From: Tetrastigma voinierianum
Taxonomy: Eukaryota; Streptophyta; Magnoliopsida; Vitales; Vitaceae
Direction of reading: 5' to 3'
Assembly: GCA_016808115.1 (NCBI GenBank)
Contig: JAEQBH010000728.1
Span: forward strand, 186,001 to 250,000
DNA: 64,000 bases
Shown: one piece after another, positions 32,003 to 42,300 of the stretch
Position numbering within the stretch: the stretch's first letter is position 1
How the letters are laid out: the number at the start of each line of letters is the position of its first letter
Translations under genes and position numbers: made by a program
Notes under the pieces: model-generated
The model's database searches: none
What the model was told of the DNA's origin: nothing
The model's input: only the letters and a program-made list of their open reading frames with translations

Positions 32003-32109
32003 TCTGGTGAAGGCCATTACATCCAAAACGACCAGCACCATTGATCAACAGTGTTGCAATGTACTTGTCCTTTGACGTGCAATGGTGGTATGTCAAGTTT
32101 CCAGTATCT
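32003..32109 (-). CDS. Candidate host exon (about 107 bp), gene unrecognised
   Basis: Minus strand: pyrimidine tract and acceptor (TATCCTTTTAG) before 32109, open reading TGNLTYHHCTSKDKYIATLL then INGAGRFGCNGLHQI, donor GTATGT after 32003. Cys and Gly content suggests a folded or nucleotide-binding segment, but no family is recognised. It would be the most upstream of the three exons. Confidence 0.42.
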
Positions 32110-32439
32110 AAAAGGATACTTGCTAACTGCAACCAATAGGACGCCCAGGAAAATAAAATAAATCTCATGAAATGTATTTTAATGTGCGAGTTGAAACTAG
32201 GTGGACATTATTTTATGATTGTCTCAACTACTATGTACACCTAGTTTGCAGTCATCCAAAAGAAAAAAGATACAAGAAAAAAATAAGAGAAAGATGATCA
32301 ACAACATAGTGCTAGCAAAGTTTGTTAAAATAAATTGAAATGCTGACACAGAGCATATCATGGAAGAGAAAAATCCAAATTCAATATATTTGGAGCATTA
32401 AGCCGTATAATAGCGTACTGGGGCCTTACATAGCTTTTT

Positions 32440-32860
32440 AGCATCTAGATCACTTCCAAATCCAAAGGGAACTTTCATATAAATTTCTTCTTCCAAGTCT
32501 TCAGATACAAATGCATTTTTTACATCAAACTATTATAGATCCTAGTTACAGTTAGTTTCCAATGATGACAAACTTCCTTGTCGTGTTTGTCTTCACAACC
32601 AGGGCAAGGATCTTTAAATAATCCATATCATATGTTTGGGTGTATCCCTTAGCCACCAATCTTGCTTTATAACCCTCTAATGACCCATCTATTTTATATT
32701 AACAGTATAAACGCACTTACATCCTACTGGTATTTTTCTTGCATGCAAATCTAGCAATTCTTAAGTTTTATTCTTCTCCAAGGCCTCAATTTTTGCGTTC
32801 ATGGCTTGGTTTCAACTTTCACTAGATAAAGCCTCAGATAAAGTCGTAGGAATATGAATA
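32440..32860 (-). pseudogene. Element H RT N-terminus
   Basis: Minus-strand reading: YKMDGSLEGYKARLVAKGYT then QTYDMDY, typical of the start of copia RT (K.DG...YKARLVAKG.TQ..GIDY). Downstream LHQFDVKNAFLHG is reduced to CKKCICI-like debris. The YVDD palm is not present. Confidence 0.75.
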
Positions 32861-33289
32861 TTGTTCATTGTTCAAGCTACTAAGAAAGCTCTTACAGGAC
32901 TAAGACAACTTTTTGAATGACAAAACATGAGAAAGTGAATACAAGGAATGTTTAGTACATTCCTTTGGATCCTTCCTAATTGTAATAGGAAGTTTCAACT
33001 CAGGTTTAGTTTGTAATGTCTTAGTTTGCAAGGGAGGATGAAAACTTGTTACCTCATTTCTAGAAGCTGGTTAAGATTCTTAGACTGGTATAGGTTTAGG
33101 GACCAAACCTTCTTCATCAAGTACACTTTTCCAGTCATTTGAATCTAGCTCAACGGACGACGACTCGGGTTCAGCAAGCTCAATGAGTGACAAATCAAGT
33201 TTAAAGGAGGAGGACTAAAAACTTAGGATGGTTAATAAGAAGCAAGAAAATAAAACTCACTTCCGTTGAAAATAACATCCCCTAAGACA

Positions 33290-33660
33290 ATAGTTTTGGA
33301 TGGTGGATAGTAACACTTATGGAATATTCCACAAAGAATACATTTGACTGCTCTTGGGTCTAATTTCCCCTGTTTCAACATTAACATGCTTAAAGGATAG
33401 ACGTCAAAATATCTTAGAAATAAGATGATTTGTGGTTCTCATGCTAGGATAGAATGATGAGAGTATTTGCATGGTATTTTTGAAGCCTAAGACTATACAA
33501 CGTAATTGACTTATGAGATGTGTGGTAGTGAAGACAAATTCCCCTAATAAGATTAAGACACATGTTTTTAGAACAAAAAAGCTTGTGTTGTATCAAGGAG
33601 ATGACCATTCTTTTCCTCGGCAACTTCATTTTGTAAATGGGTGTTAACAAATTATGACTT
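33290..33660 (-). pseudogene. Element H integrase middle and C-terminal part
   Basis: Minus-strand reading around 33640-33540: EKNGHLLDTTQAFLF then KHVS, the segment after the third catalytic residue (normally ERKN.HLL...RALLF). Further on, a LSFKHVNVETGEIRPKSSQM stretch fits the G-C-x-C-F-V..KLDP region. Frameshifts are frequent. Confidence 0.65.
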
Positions 33661-33689
33661 GTGAATTGGTGTGAACAAGTTCCAACAAG

Positions 33690-33821
33690 ATAACTTAGTT
33701 TTCCTTTTCCCTTCAGAAAGGTGCGAACAAATTGTGACCATTTTAAGTTAATTTTTCCAGTAAGTCTATATGCCACTTGAATGCTGCCACCGGTAATTGC
33801 TCCTTCAATGAACAGTGGCAT
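33690..33821 (-). pseudogene. Element H gag start
   Basis: Reading RLTGKINLKWSQFVRTF then LKGKGKLSYLVG matches copia gag (RL.G.NYL.WSQSV..F..GKGKLGYL.G). Following it, the frame passes directly into integrase sequence, so the middle has been deleted. Confidence 0.78.
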
Positions 33822-33829
33822 TGATAATT

Positions 33830-34478
33830 TCTAACATTTTTGACATTTTCCTTTTTAGAAAAAAAAAAAGAAAGAAAGAAAGGGAAAAAGGAACTATAAA
33901 ATGCACTGAAGCTTAAGGCTTAAACACTCAAGTTGAAAAACACACATATGGAAACTTAGCTGCAATGATTTGAGATGATGGTGGTCTGTGGTGATTGGAA
34001 CTCGACTTTATCTCATAGGCTGTGAAGGACAGTTGCAACAAAATTGGAGGGACAATATTCTTAATTGCTTTCGATAATGCTAGGAAGCTTGTCATCACTG
34101 GAAAAGGCTAAAAAAACTTGAGAGAGATCAATGACGCTGAAGAAGACGAGCAGAGTTAAGGAAACTAGGGCTGATAAGAGAGCTACTGAATCCGTTGGAA
34201 GAAGCACAAGAGTTGTGGGAAGTTTGATAAGTACTGGTGCGCATGATCTTAGTTTGTGAAGAGGTTGCAAGGATGTCAGTGTGAGGATACTGCTTCAGGT
34301 CTCCAGTTGAAAGGGACGACTCATGTTTGGAAGCCTAGCTGGCAGTGTGAGGTAGAGGCGCAGGAAGCCTTAAGGTCAACAATGAAAGTCAACTATGAAC
34401 TTCAACTTGGCAATGAAGGCAAAAGAATAAATAAATAAATAAATAAATAAAATAAATTTCTCAGACTTAAGAGCTGTT
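33830..34478 (-). other. Element H leader between primer site and gag
   Basis: This is the 5' untranslated leader by position. It contains a purine run (33858-33890) and an (AAAT)n microsatellite at 34426-34457. No coding reading is convincing; small frames 34061-34270 and 34256-34438 are not supported. Confidence 0.5.
34426..34457. repeat. (AAAT)n microsatellite
   Basis: About eight units of AAAT/ATAA, with one irregular unit near the end. Confidence 0.95.
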
Positions 34479-34491
34479 GGCTCTGATACCA
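34479..34491 (-). other. Element H primer binding site
   Basis: Reverse complement TGGTATCAGAGCC is a perfect initiator tRNA-Met site. It abuts the LTR starting TGTAGGGGAAGG at 34492. Confidence 0.88.
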
Positions 34492-34910
34492 TGTAGGGGA
34501 AGGGAGTTAGAAGGAATAAAAGGGTATAGAATCCCCGTTATGTGATCGCACTTTAATCTATTCACAGAACCACACGCACACACACAGACACACATATTCC
34601 TAGCACCGAAATTAGTAATCTTCCTAACCTAATTACACTGAATCCCTCTGATTATCAGATTGTCCTAATGCACTTCTCAATTACAATATTATATGACTAC
34701 AGCTTTCTAACTTCATTCTCGACATAATGAAGTGAGGGGTGGTGGGTTTTCTTGTTTTCCTGGTCCCCCTTTGAGGGTCCCTCTTGTCTACTCCCTGTAT
34801 ACTTGTGGGCCTCCCTAGGGTCTTCTTTGGTATTTTAATATATTGCTTTTACTCATCAAAAAAAAAAAAAAACTTCATTCTCGACAGAATGGCCCTTTAC
34901 ACATGGAAGT
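34492..34910 (-). repeat. Element H 5' LTR, interrupted by a LINE insertion
   Basis: Begins TGTAGGGGAAGGG at 34492. It contains a (CA)n-like stretch (34570-34592). The LTR is split at 34725-34871 by a LINE insertion and continues at 34872. The outer end is not defined; it lies somewhere after 34888. Confidence 0.6.
34725..34871 (+). mobile_element. 5'-truncated LINE (L1-type) with poly(A) and a 16-bp target duplication
   Basis: The insert ends in a pure A tract (about 15-17 A) after TTGCTTTTACTCATC. It has the plant L1 3' UTR phrase CTCCCTGTATACTTG then GGGCC. The 16-bp flank AACTTCATTCTCGACA is present at 34709-34724 and again at 34872-34887. Only about 147 bp of the 3' end was copied, as is usual for LINE 5' truncation. 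It is non-coding. Confidence 0.9.
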
Positions 34911-35059
34911 TATACGTTGTTTGATGTTGCTATATCGAGTTGCTTATCTGGTTGTGGTCAGCATTATTCTGATGCCGATTGTCTAGTTTTTCTGTTGCAA
35001 CTTGCAGATAGTCATTTGATAAGCCAGCAGATTGCCTTACTCATGCCTGATATCCTCTA
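34911..35059. other. Unassigned sequence left of element C
   Basis: Unique-looking sequence without an LTR-type boundary or open frame of note. The five bases before element C (CTCTA) weakly match those after it (CTCAC). Confidence 0.4.
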
Positions 35060-35228
35060 TGTTGAGAGAAATAGCATTTTGTATTCTCATTAATTTACAA
35101 AGGAGGAAACATACATATTTATACTCTAGTGTTAGGGCAAAAAGGGAAATAAAGTTGTGAGTCCAAATTAGTACTAGAAGAGAGTATGGAAAAGAATCCT
35201 AAATAGATTAGGAGACCAAACCTTAACA
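35060..35228 (-). repeat. Element C 3' LTR
   Basis: Runs from TGTTGAGAGAAATAGC to ACCTTAACA (169 bp), followed by the polypurine-type CTCCTCAACCC. It matches 47199-47353 closely. Confidence 0.88.
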
Positions 35229-35790
35229 TTCTCCTCAACCCTAGGAAAGATATGTGTCAAAAAGCATCAAGTTTGTCACATATATACTTTATCCTCTACT
35301 TAATTTATGAGACTTAGTGAAGATATCCGCTAGTTGGTCATTAGAGCGACAAATCAGTCATGCATCTCATGCACCTTCTCTCTAATAAAGTGGCAATCCA
35401 CTTCGATGTGCTTGGTCCTCTCATGGAAAACTGGGTTAGAAGAAATATACAAGGTTGCTTGATTATCACATATAAGCTTCATCTATTCATCCTTCCCAAA
35501 TCTTAACTCTTAGAGGAGATGCTTCAACCATATGATTTCACATGTTGCTAGGGTCATAGCTCGATACTCGGCTTCAGCACTAGATCTGGCTATTACATCT
35601 TGTTTCTTACTCTTCCAAAATGTTAAGTTACCTCCAATGAAAACATAATACCCTGATGTAGAATGTCTATCTGTGGGTAAGCCCTCTTCGCCCGTGATCA
35701 TCGCAGCCAACAATTCGTATCACCTCTCGTTCTCATAATAACACCCTCGAATTCGTGTACCTTGACATAATGGAGAATACGAACTCCAAG
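35229..35790 (-). pseudogene. Element C RNase H
   Basis: The frame 35510-35713 (minus) reads LPTDRHSTSGYYVFIGG, then NLTFWKSKKQDVIARSSAEA, then EYRAMTLATCEIIWLKHLL. This is the copia RNase H core with the S-AEAEYRA catalytic Glu block intact over about 67 codons. Further 3' (35290-35440) HEMHD- and DWHFIREK-like stretches continue the domain, but frameshifted. Confidence 0.88.
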
Positions 35791-35929
35791 ATCCCAAATT
35801 CGCTATCACAAAAGGAACAGAGTGAATCGACTAACTACACCTACAAAAGAAATGTCGTCGAAAGGATAGTGAGATAGTTCCAATTTACCTATGTCGTCGA
35901 TATCTCCCTAGATCTCGTAGAGCTCTCAA

Positions 35930-36640
35930 CTGGGTACAAGTTTGACGCTCGATCCATAGGAGTGCCTCCATAAGCTTACAATCCAAATACGCTGTCCTGC
36001 CAATATATCCAAGGTATACGTCCTATGATAAATAACCACTCCGAAATTAAACTGAGCTATCTCAATGACTAGAAAATACTTGAGTTTCCCCAAGTCTTTT
36101 GTCCGACAAGGGTCAAGAGGTGTTGCCTGAGTTTCGAATACCATCCCCGGGGTCACGCCCGTAATGACAATGCCATCCACATAAACAATCAAGTAAATAC
36201 ACTGTCCAGTAGAGGTTTGATGATAAAAAAAACGGAATGGTCTGCTGTGTTTCGAATCACGCCAAACTCCTAAACCACTTAACTAAACCAACTAAACCAA
36301 GCTCGAGAGATGAACAACCATAGGCACAAAACACGATCCATATCGGTCCGATCTGATGTTAACAAACTAAAGTATCTATAAACCTCTCCTGAGATCACCA
36401 TGAAGGAAGACATTCTTGATATCCAATTGAAAGAAGGGCCATGAGCGCATAGCAGCCATAAAAAGAAGCAAGCGAACAGAGGCAATCTTAGCCACCAGAG
36501 AAAAAGTATCATAATAGTTCGAGCCATATTGCTGAGTGTACCCCTTGACAACCAAACGGGCCTTAAGTCGATCAACCTAGCCATCAGGTCCCACCTTCAC
36601 TGTATAAACCCAAAGACAGCTAACGGGAGACTTGCCAGGA
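35930..36640 (-). pseudogene. Element C reverse transcriptase
   Basis: The frame 35926-36192 opens with IVYVDGIVITG where the family has YVDDIVITG, so the second catalytic Asp of the palm motif is lost. It continues FLVIEIAQ. Upstream, WQDCLLSFQLDIKNVFLHGD-like pieces appear near 36390-36430, and an N-terminal part near 36540-36640. Frames alternate several times. Confidence 0.82.
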
Positions 36641-37482
36641 GGAAGAGAGACAAGCTCCCATGTGCCATCGAGTAAAGAGCCTGATTTCAATCATCGCTCA
36701 TTTTCAGCCCTAGGGAGAGAGAGAGCCTCACTAGTGCTTTTAGGGGTAAAGACAGAAGACAAGGTGGAAACAAATGCAAAGTAAGGTAAAGATAATGATG
36801 AAAGCTGAGAAAATTATAAACAGAATGTGGGTTAGAAGTAGAGCGGGTACATTTCCGAATGGCAATAGGTAGATCATCAAACGGTTGTGGAACCAGAGTA
36901 GGAGATGACTATGGCATAGAAAATGCTTCAACAAGAGGCCCTGGAGGAGGACGAGGACAACGAGTATAAACCTAAAGGGGTCGAGTCACGGCATCTATAG
37001 GTGGAGAAGGGAAATCTGAATATAGTAAGACAAGAGGAATAGATAAGACATTCGGAACAGGAGGACGTGCTACAAAGGAGAAGGAGGAATCCCAAAGAAA
37101 GCATCGCAGAGTATAAAGTAGCGACAATGTAGGGAGAATATCAAATGCACACTTCAAGGTGAGAATAACCCAAGAAGACACACTTCATGGCTTTATTGGA
37201 GTTAACGCCCTGAGGAGAATATGAATAAAACAGACACAATCAAAGACACAAGGAGGGAGGTAAAAGAGAGGTTGATTAGGTAGTAAGACAAAATGAGGGA
37301 TCTGATCATGCAAAACAGATGGATGGCATACGATTAATCAAATAACATGCAACTAAGATAGCATCCCCCCAAAAACGTTCAGGAACCTTATGATAAAGGA
37401 GGAGAGTGCAAGCTGCCTCAACTAAATAACGATTCTTACGCTCAACCACTCCATTCTATTGAAGAGTGTAAGCATAAGATGA
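36641..37482 (-). pseudogene. Element C RT-INT linker and integrase C-terminus
   Basis: Minus-strand fragments resemble the Ser/Pro-rich linker (PPRPLVEAFSMP near 36920) and the integrase tail KCVFLGYSHLK around 37180-37140, with LPPSLCVFDCVCF behind it. Sequence is recognisable mostly by comparison with element A in the same order. Many stops are present. Confidence 0.6.
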
Positions 37483-37821
37483 TTAGTGAAGAATCCCATG
37501 GGAAGACATAAAAAAAGATAATGGCATAGATAAATATTCTTTGGCATTATCACTTCTTAAAATACGAATAGAAGTATTGAATCGAGTGCGAATTTCAGTA
37601 TGAAATTTTTTAAAGATAGAAAATAATTTAGCTCGAGTTTTCATTAAAAATAACCAAGTACATTGAGAATAATCGCCTATAAAAGTAACAAAGTAACAAA
37701 ATTCTAAAGTAGACGTAGACCTAAAAGGACCCCAAACATCAGTGTGGACAAACTCAAATGGAGACTTTGTCAGAGGATCTAAAGGCTCGTATGAGAGGAC
37801 ACATAGTACAGCCTGGGTGGA
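37483..37821 (-). pseudogene. Element C integrase core (left piece)
   Basis: Reading LTKSPFEFVHTDVWGPF (first catalytic Asp), then FVTFIGDYSQCTWLFLMK, then ILRSDNAKEY (second Asp and Glu). It runs into element D at 37822. The zinc-binding N-terminus resumes at 40725 to the right of D, so D sits between the zinc finger and the catalytic core. Confidence 0.85.
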
Positions 37822-37985
37822 TGAGAGAAAAGGGAGAGAAAAGAGAGAGAACTCAATTTTTATTATATTCAGTGTATGAAAGCAATCAGACATATTGACT
37901 TATATACATATACATGCTCATGGGACCAACAATACAGTAAGAAAATAAAAGGAAAAGAGAAAAATAACTATACAATATCTTAACA
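37822..37985 (-). repeat. Element D 3' LTR
   Basis: Ends ATATCTTAACA at 37985, then CTCTCGTTTTGAGCATATA, the reverse of a copia polypurine tract. The left edge is taken at TGAGAGAAAAGGG. Confidence 0.72.
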
Positions 37986-39157
37986 CTCTCGTTTTGAGCA
38001 TATATGTCATATGCACTGCTAAGCTGTTACAAATATTAATCTAGGGACTGAAGATTTAGAAGAAAAGACAGTTCCATGAGCGATTCATTTTCTGAAATTT
38101 TGATAAAACCAGCAGCCACACATCCACGCCATCCCTCCTCTACCAGCTTAAGGTCAACTCAATGTGGTTTAGTCCTTTTCATGGAAAACTGGATTCGATG
38201 CAATATGTGCGAGTTTAGTTATCGCTGCATGAGCTTCGCATCCGCTCATCCTTTCCAAATCTCAACTCCCAGAGAAGGTGTGTCTCAAATGATATGAGTT
38301 CACATGTTGCCGCAGCCATAGCCTCGATACTGGGCTTCAACACTAGATCCGGCCACGTACATGTTGTTTCTACTCTTCCGTGGATATTAGGTTACCAATA
38401 ATGAAACACAATACCAAGTGGAACGTCTATCTCGCAGCAGCTAGCCCAATCTACATTCGTGTAACCAACAACTGAAGACTTGCCTTTAAAACACACCTCG
38501 TCAAAGCACTTATGTTAACAATGTTTTAATCACATCACAACGGTCAACTGTAGGAACTGACCAACAACACTCACGTAAAAGAATGTACGGCCGTAGTAAT
38601 GGTGAGTAGAAGTTCAATTTTATCTACGAAGGTCGTCAGACATTCCCAGATCTCCTAAAGATTCCCCCGTCTCCGGTACAAGTTTTACATTAGACCATGG
38701 AGTAAGCCCATCGGCTACGCCTAATATACCATTTTTCCAAGACGTTTAAAGCATACTGTTTAGGAAATGACTACCTCGAACTGGATTAAGTTATCTCAAT
38801 TCCCAAAAAGTACCTGAAGCTTCCTCAAGTCTTTAGTCTCAAAGGGTAAAAGGAGTCGCTTAGTTTCGAATATCATCCTAATCATCATCAGAATGACAAT
38901 GCTGGCCCACATAAACAAACTGTATAAATACACCGTACCGAAGATTTATGATGATGTGTAATCAATATTCAGACATGGCACACACCTAAACAATTAACTA
39001 AAACCACAAACCATGCTCGAGGAGATTGTTTCGGGGCCATATAGAGTGACTCCAAGCGTGAACTCACACACTAAACCAGACTCCCGTGAGCAAATGTAGC
39101 AAAAAACCGTGGTCGCCTCCATATAAACTTCCTCGGCAAGATCACCATGAAGGAATG
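37986..39157 (-). pseudogene. Element D RNase H and RT, degenerate
   Basis: Alignment with element C gives RNase H at 38040-38470 (the ACTAGATCCGGCCACG-like region equals the S-S-AEAE block). RT palm sequence is near 38890-38930 (ATGACAATGCTGGCCCACATA, where the family has YVDDIVI and here W-A for D-D). Upstream RT is near 39080-39157 (FLHGDLAEEVYMEATT-like). Frames are heavily broken; no ORF over 75 codons. Confidence 0.6.
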
Positions 39158-39375
39158 TGTAGAAAACAACCAAGAGAGAATTGGAGGAAAGAATTTCTTA
39201 TGTATTTTTTCATTGAATTAACATGTGTATATATACAGGAGGGATAGTCTATATTTCCTAATCTATTACAAATTTGCCATGTTATATTTTAATATGTTAA
39301 CTCTACATGTTAGGATTCCAACTAGCCACAACCTATATGTTAAGTTTCCTAAACTAGTTACAACTCTATACATCA
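39158..39375. mobile_element. Solo LTR E, inserted in element D RT
   Basis: 218 bp from TGTAGAAAACAACC to CTCTATACATCA with TG...CA ends. It interrupts the RT phrase that reads GAAATGCATTCTTGATATCC in element A; here ...AAGGAATG / ATGCATTTTAATATCC. Flanks GAATG (39153-39157) and AAATG (39376-39380) match at 4 of 5. The LTR resembles those of G. A solo LTR forms by recombination between the two LTRs of one element. Confidence 0.85.
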
Positions 39376-39480
39376 AAATGCATTTTAATATCCAACCGAT
39401 AAAGAGGCCAAGAACAATATAGTGTACCTATGGAGAGAAGGAGACGAACGTAAGAAATCTTGGCAAATGTGAGGAGAATG
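39376..39480 (-). pseudogene. Element D RT, right of the solo LTR
   Basis: Minus-strand continuation of the copia RT block after LTR E: the ATCCAACCGATAAAGAGGCC reading equals WPLYRLDIK..., followed by AKISYVRLLLS. It ends where gag sequence begins at about 39490, so integrase and protease are deleted. Confidence 0.65.
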
Positions 39481-39489
39481 TGTCACCAT

Positions 39490-40010
39490 AATCGAACCAT
39501 AAACCCGCGGATTGCCAAGAATCCGATCCCTGACGGTCTCTTCAAGATCCGAACTGAGGCCACAAATAAGAGTAAGGACCATGAAGAACTTGCTTAACTG
39601 CTTAGAGCCCCAAACATCACTAGTAAGAGGTATCAGCAGCAGAACCTTCCCTTAAGAGAGGCACCAGCCGATATAATTAGATAAAATCGTGTCCCGTTGT
39701 CGGATAATACACAGCGTAAGCCACCTTATAAAGGCTGATAACACCGCAAGAGGATCGATAATTCGATTCCAAAACTTAAAACATGTTTTGTAGGCCCAAA
39801 AATGAAGCAAAATTGTTGGATCAACCATCATTGTAACACACGCCATAGTCGGGTGGCATTCATTTTCCTATCAGACCTTTGTCAGCCATTGCATGAAGAT
39901 CTCCGTAATAAGATGATCCTCATAACTCCGTCTCCATGAACCAAGATCTACAAAGGGTTTACCTATAGATAATCTTCTCACTTACCAATCAATTTTTCTA
40001 ATTGATAAGA
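39490..40010 (-). pseudogene. Element D gag
   Basis: Frame 39385-39582 contains MVLTLICGLSSDLEETVRDR then ILGNP, matching copia gag (MVL.LI.L..DLE.VRDQIL). Farther on (39650-39846) MVDPTILLHFWAYKTCFKFW is a second, frame-shifted gag part. No zinc knuckle seen. Confidence 0.65.
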
Positions 40011-40553
40011 GGACATCCAGAGATAATGTTCAGAAAATAGGATTTAGCTTCCGCCATATCCACTTAACCTTATATATTAATCATCGCTTGATTAAAGAGA
40101 GTTCCAATCAGAGGGCGAATCATGAACTGGAACTCGAGATGAAGAAAAGACTCAAACCGTGTGGGAGAAGAGCGATCGACGGTTGCAGACAGCAGAGAGC
40201 CGAAATTGCCAAAAAGTGTGGAGAAGGAAGGTTCGAGAGACCTCCGAGGGATTTGATCGTACTACGCTAAGAGCCTGGAGACGGAATCTCGGCACCGGAA
40301 AGTGGGTCACGAGCCCACACACGCTGCCATGAACCCAGCCGCCAGAGAAGAGCGGATGCTGGATGACTGCGCGGGTTTCTCCGACGCGGTAGATCGTCTC
40401 TCAGGCACCTCTATCTAAGGTCTCCCTACCGAGAAGACGCTCTAAAAGTCACCGGTAGTGAGGAGATTTGATGGCAAATGCTACGAGGCCTGAAGGAGAC
40501 ATGAAGGACCTAATGAACATTACCACGAAAAAGAAATTAGGTTTTCCCTCTCT
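40011..40553 (-). other. Element D leader
   Basis: G+C-rich for this window. It sits between gag and the primer site, in the same position as the G+C-rich leaders of B and C. No coding call. Confidence 0.5.
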
Positions 40554-40566
40554 GACTCTAATACCA
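40554..40566 (-). other. Element D primer binding site
   Basis: Reverse complement TGGTATTAGAGTC is an initiator tRNA-Met site with two C-to-T changes. Confidence 0.8.
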
Positions 40567-40724
40567 TGTGAAGAGAGAAAAGGGAGAATCCCCAATTTTT
40601 ATTATATTCGAAAAAAGGAGAGCAACTGCATTACATATTGGACTTATATATATACACATGCTCTTGGGACCCATAATACAATAAGAAAATAAAAGGAAAA
40701 GAGAAAAATAATTGTACAATAACA
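40567..40724 (-). repeat. Element D 5' LTR
   Basis: From TGTGAAGAGAGAAAAGG to TTGTACAATAACA (158 bp). It matches 37822-37985. The sequence after it (TGACTCACACTCAAGCG) is element C integrase zinc region. Confidence 0.82.
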
Positions 40725-41035
40725 TGACTCACACTCAAGCGAAGATAAACTAGAAAAATGAGGAACCAGCTTCCAAATCTAAGAAAGACTTGGATGACGA
40801 GACGACTATAAAGGTGAGAGGAGCTACCGGAAGTGCTGGAACAAAGAGGCGAAATGAGGTGAAAGAGAGTTCCTGACTATGTCCCATGTCAATCGCCTTC
40901 CTGTACCTGCCTTGCAAGGTTACAGAGTTATGTGAAAAAGTAAGTACACAATGAAGGTAACGGGTCAACTTACTAATGGAATTAAGATTAAAAGGAAAAT
41001 CGGGAACATAAAGTACAGAAGTAAGGGACAAGGAA
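40725..41035 (-). pseudogene. Element C integrase zinc part and pre-integrase
   Basis: The frame 40750-41031 reads SVLYVPDFPFNLNSISKLTR then YLHCVLTF, the conserved pre-integrase block. It is followed by the remnants of the integrase HHCC zinc region, then D. With 37483-37821 it makes up one domain split by D. Confidence 0.8.
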
Positions 41036-41230
41036 GAGAGGGGACAAGCCGAGCCAATGCCTTTAGCTATGGTTTGAGAACCATTAGGTAAGGTAATAGT
41101 GGGTAAAGGAGATGGAAAGGCAAGAGAAGAAAAAAGGTCTTTATTACCAGATATAGGATTAGAGGCTCCAGTATCAAGGATCCAAGGTGCAGATTAATGT
41201 GTAAGGCAAGTAGAGACATTATCGGCCTGG
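41036..41230 (-). pseudogene. Element C aspartic protease
   Basis: Minus-strand reading LDTGASNPISGNKDLFSSLA has the active site D-T-G (41161-41180), conserved for the class. The following FPSPLPTITLPNGSQT stretch leads into pre-integrase. Frame differs from neighbouring pieces. Confidence 0.8.
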
Positions 41231-42300
41231 GCAATAGAAGCAATGGAGGAAGAATTGGTTGCTTGAGTGAGACGAAGGTATTCCTCATATTCGTCGGGCG
41301 TAAGAAAGACCCCCTAAGGTGTGGATGAGTCTCCCGAGACAGTAATCCTGAATCCTCGCCGAATCGACCGTAAGATTAAGCCAAATGAGCAAAGAGACGA
41401 GAGGTCGGCCATGTAACTAATAGCATCAATCACAAAAACCCGTTTCATGACAAGATGTGTGCATTGAGGACGTTTGTCCTCTACCCTCGGTTGCTATCGC
41501 CCACCTCCGGAATCACTTCGAGAATGAGAGGACTCCAGAAACCACGCAGGCGTCCGATAACGCTGATGCGCGGACCGGTGCGGCGTGGAGGTATGGCGAG
41601 GTAATCGAGCGAAAACCTCATCAAAGTTTGGAATAACAGCTCTAGTGAGTATTTATTCTCGGATGTTGTCAAAATCTGGCCCGAGGTTAAGCAGAAGAAT
41701 GATCATAAAGACTCGATCCATCTTTAACAATAAAGTCTCAGTATGAGAAGACTTTGGCAAGATAGATACAAGTTCATCCTTAAGGGCAAACATTCGTCCA
41801 CCATAAGAAGATATATACATACCGAGCTGTTTCAAATTAGCAATGGAGGATATTACCCTGTAGAGACGCTAAATATCATTAGTGTACAATTTCTTCACCT
41901 GATTCCAAAGAGTATAGCAAGTTTTATAGGCCCCAATATTATATAGAGTCTTGGCATCAATAGATTGCTTCGAGGAATATCGTGATAGTAAAGCATCGCT
42001 TTTTCGCCACTATGATTGGATTCGTGTGATACTTGTGTCCACACAGGCGATGATCCTCACAACCATAGGTCCACAAAGTCTACCCATGATTGATAATTTT
42101 CACTTCCCGTGAGTTTATCCAAGGTAATCATAGGGGTTCCAAATACAAAGGAATTAAAAGTCTGACCTTTCGCAGCCATAAAGACATCTTTCTCGACCAT
42201 AGAAATGTCTTGTTCAGCCATAGAGATGAGAAATCAGTAGAGAGTCGCTGCATAATCGAATCAAAAGACTTTTAGAAGGAACAAAACAATTACAATGGTA
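41231..42300 (-). pseudogene. Element C gag
   Basis: Minus-strand pieces: CYQLHGRP (41400-41430) is the tail of the CCHC knuckle. Then ILLLNLGPDFDNIREQILTG near 41660-41740, and FALKDELVSILP near 41760-41800 (copia UBN2-type gag). Upstream to about 42300 the order continues with only partial frames. The region is in the same order as element A gag and about the same length. Confidence 0.75.

Larger units (their letters stand above)
32440..34491 (-). mobile_element. Ty1/copia element H (minus), internally deleted
   Basis: On the minus strand the order is primer site (34479-34491), leader (33830-34478), gag start (33690-33820), integrase centre (33290-33660), linker, RT N-terminus (32440-32840). 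Most of gag, all of protease, the integrase catalytic core and RNase H are deleted. All blocks carry stops. The family differs from A, C and G (RLTGKINLKWSQFVRTF in gag). Confidence 0.75.
37822..40724 (-). mobile_element. Ty1/copia element D (minus), nested in C
   Basis: LTRs 37822-37985 and 40567-40724 match (GAGAGAAAAGGGAGA near one end, AAGGAAAAGAGAAAAATAA near the other). Inside are RNase H and RT traces (38040-39420), a gag piece (39420-40010), leader, and primer site (40554-40566). Integrase and protease are absent. The flanks do not give a clear target duplication, and the left LTR edge is slightly uncertain. It is itself interrupted by solo LTR E. Confidence 0.78.
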
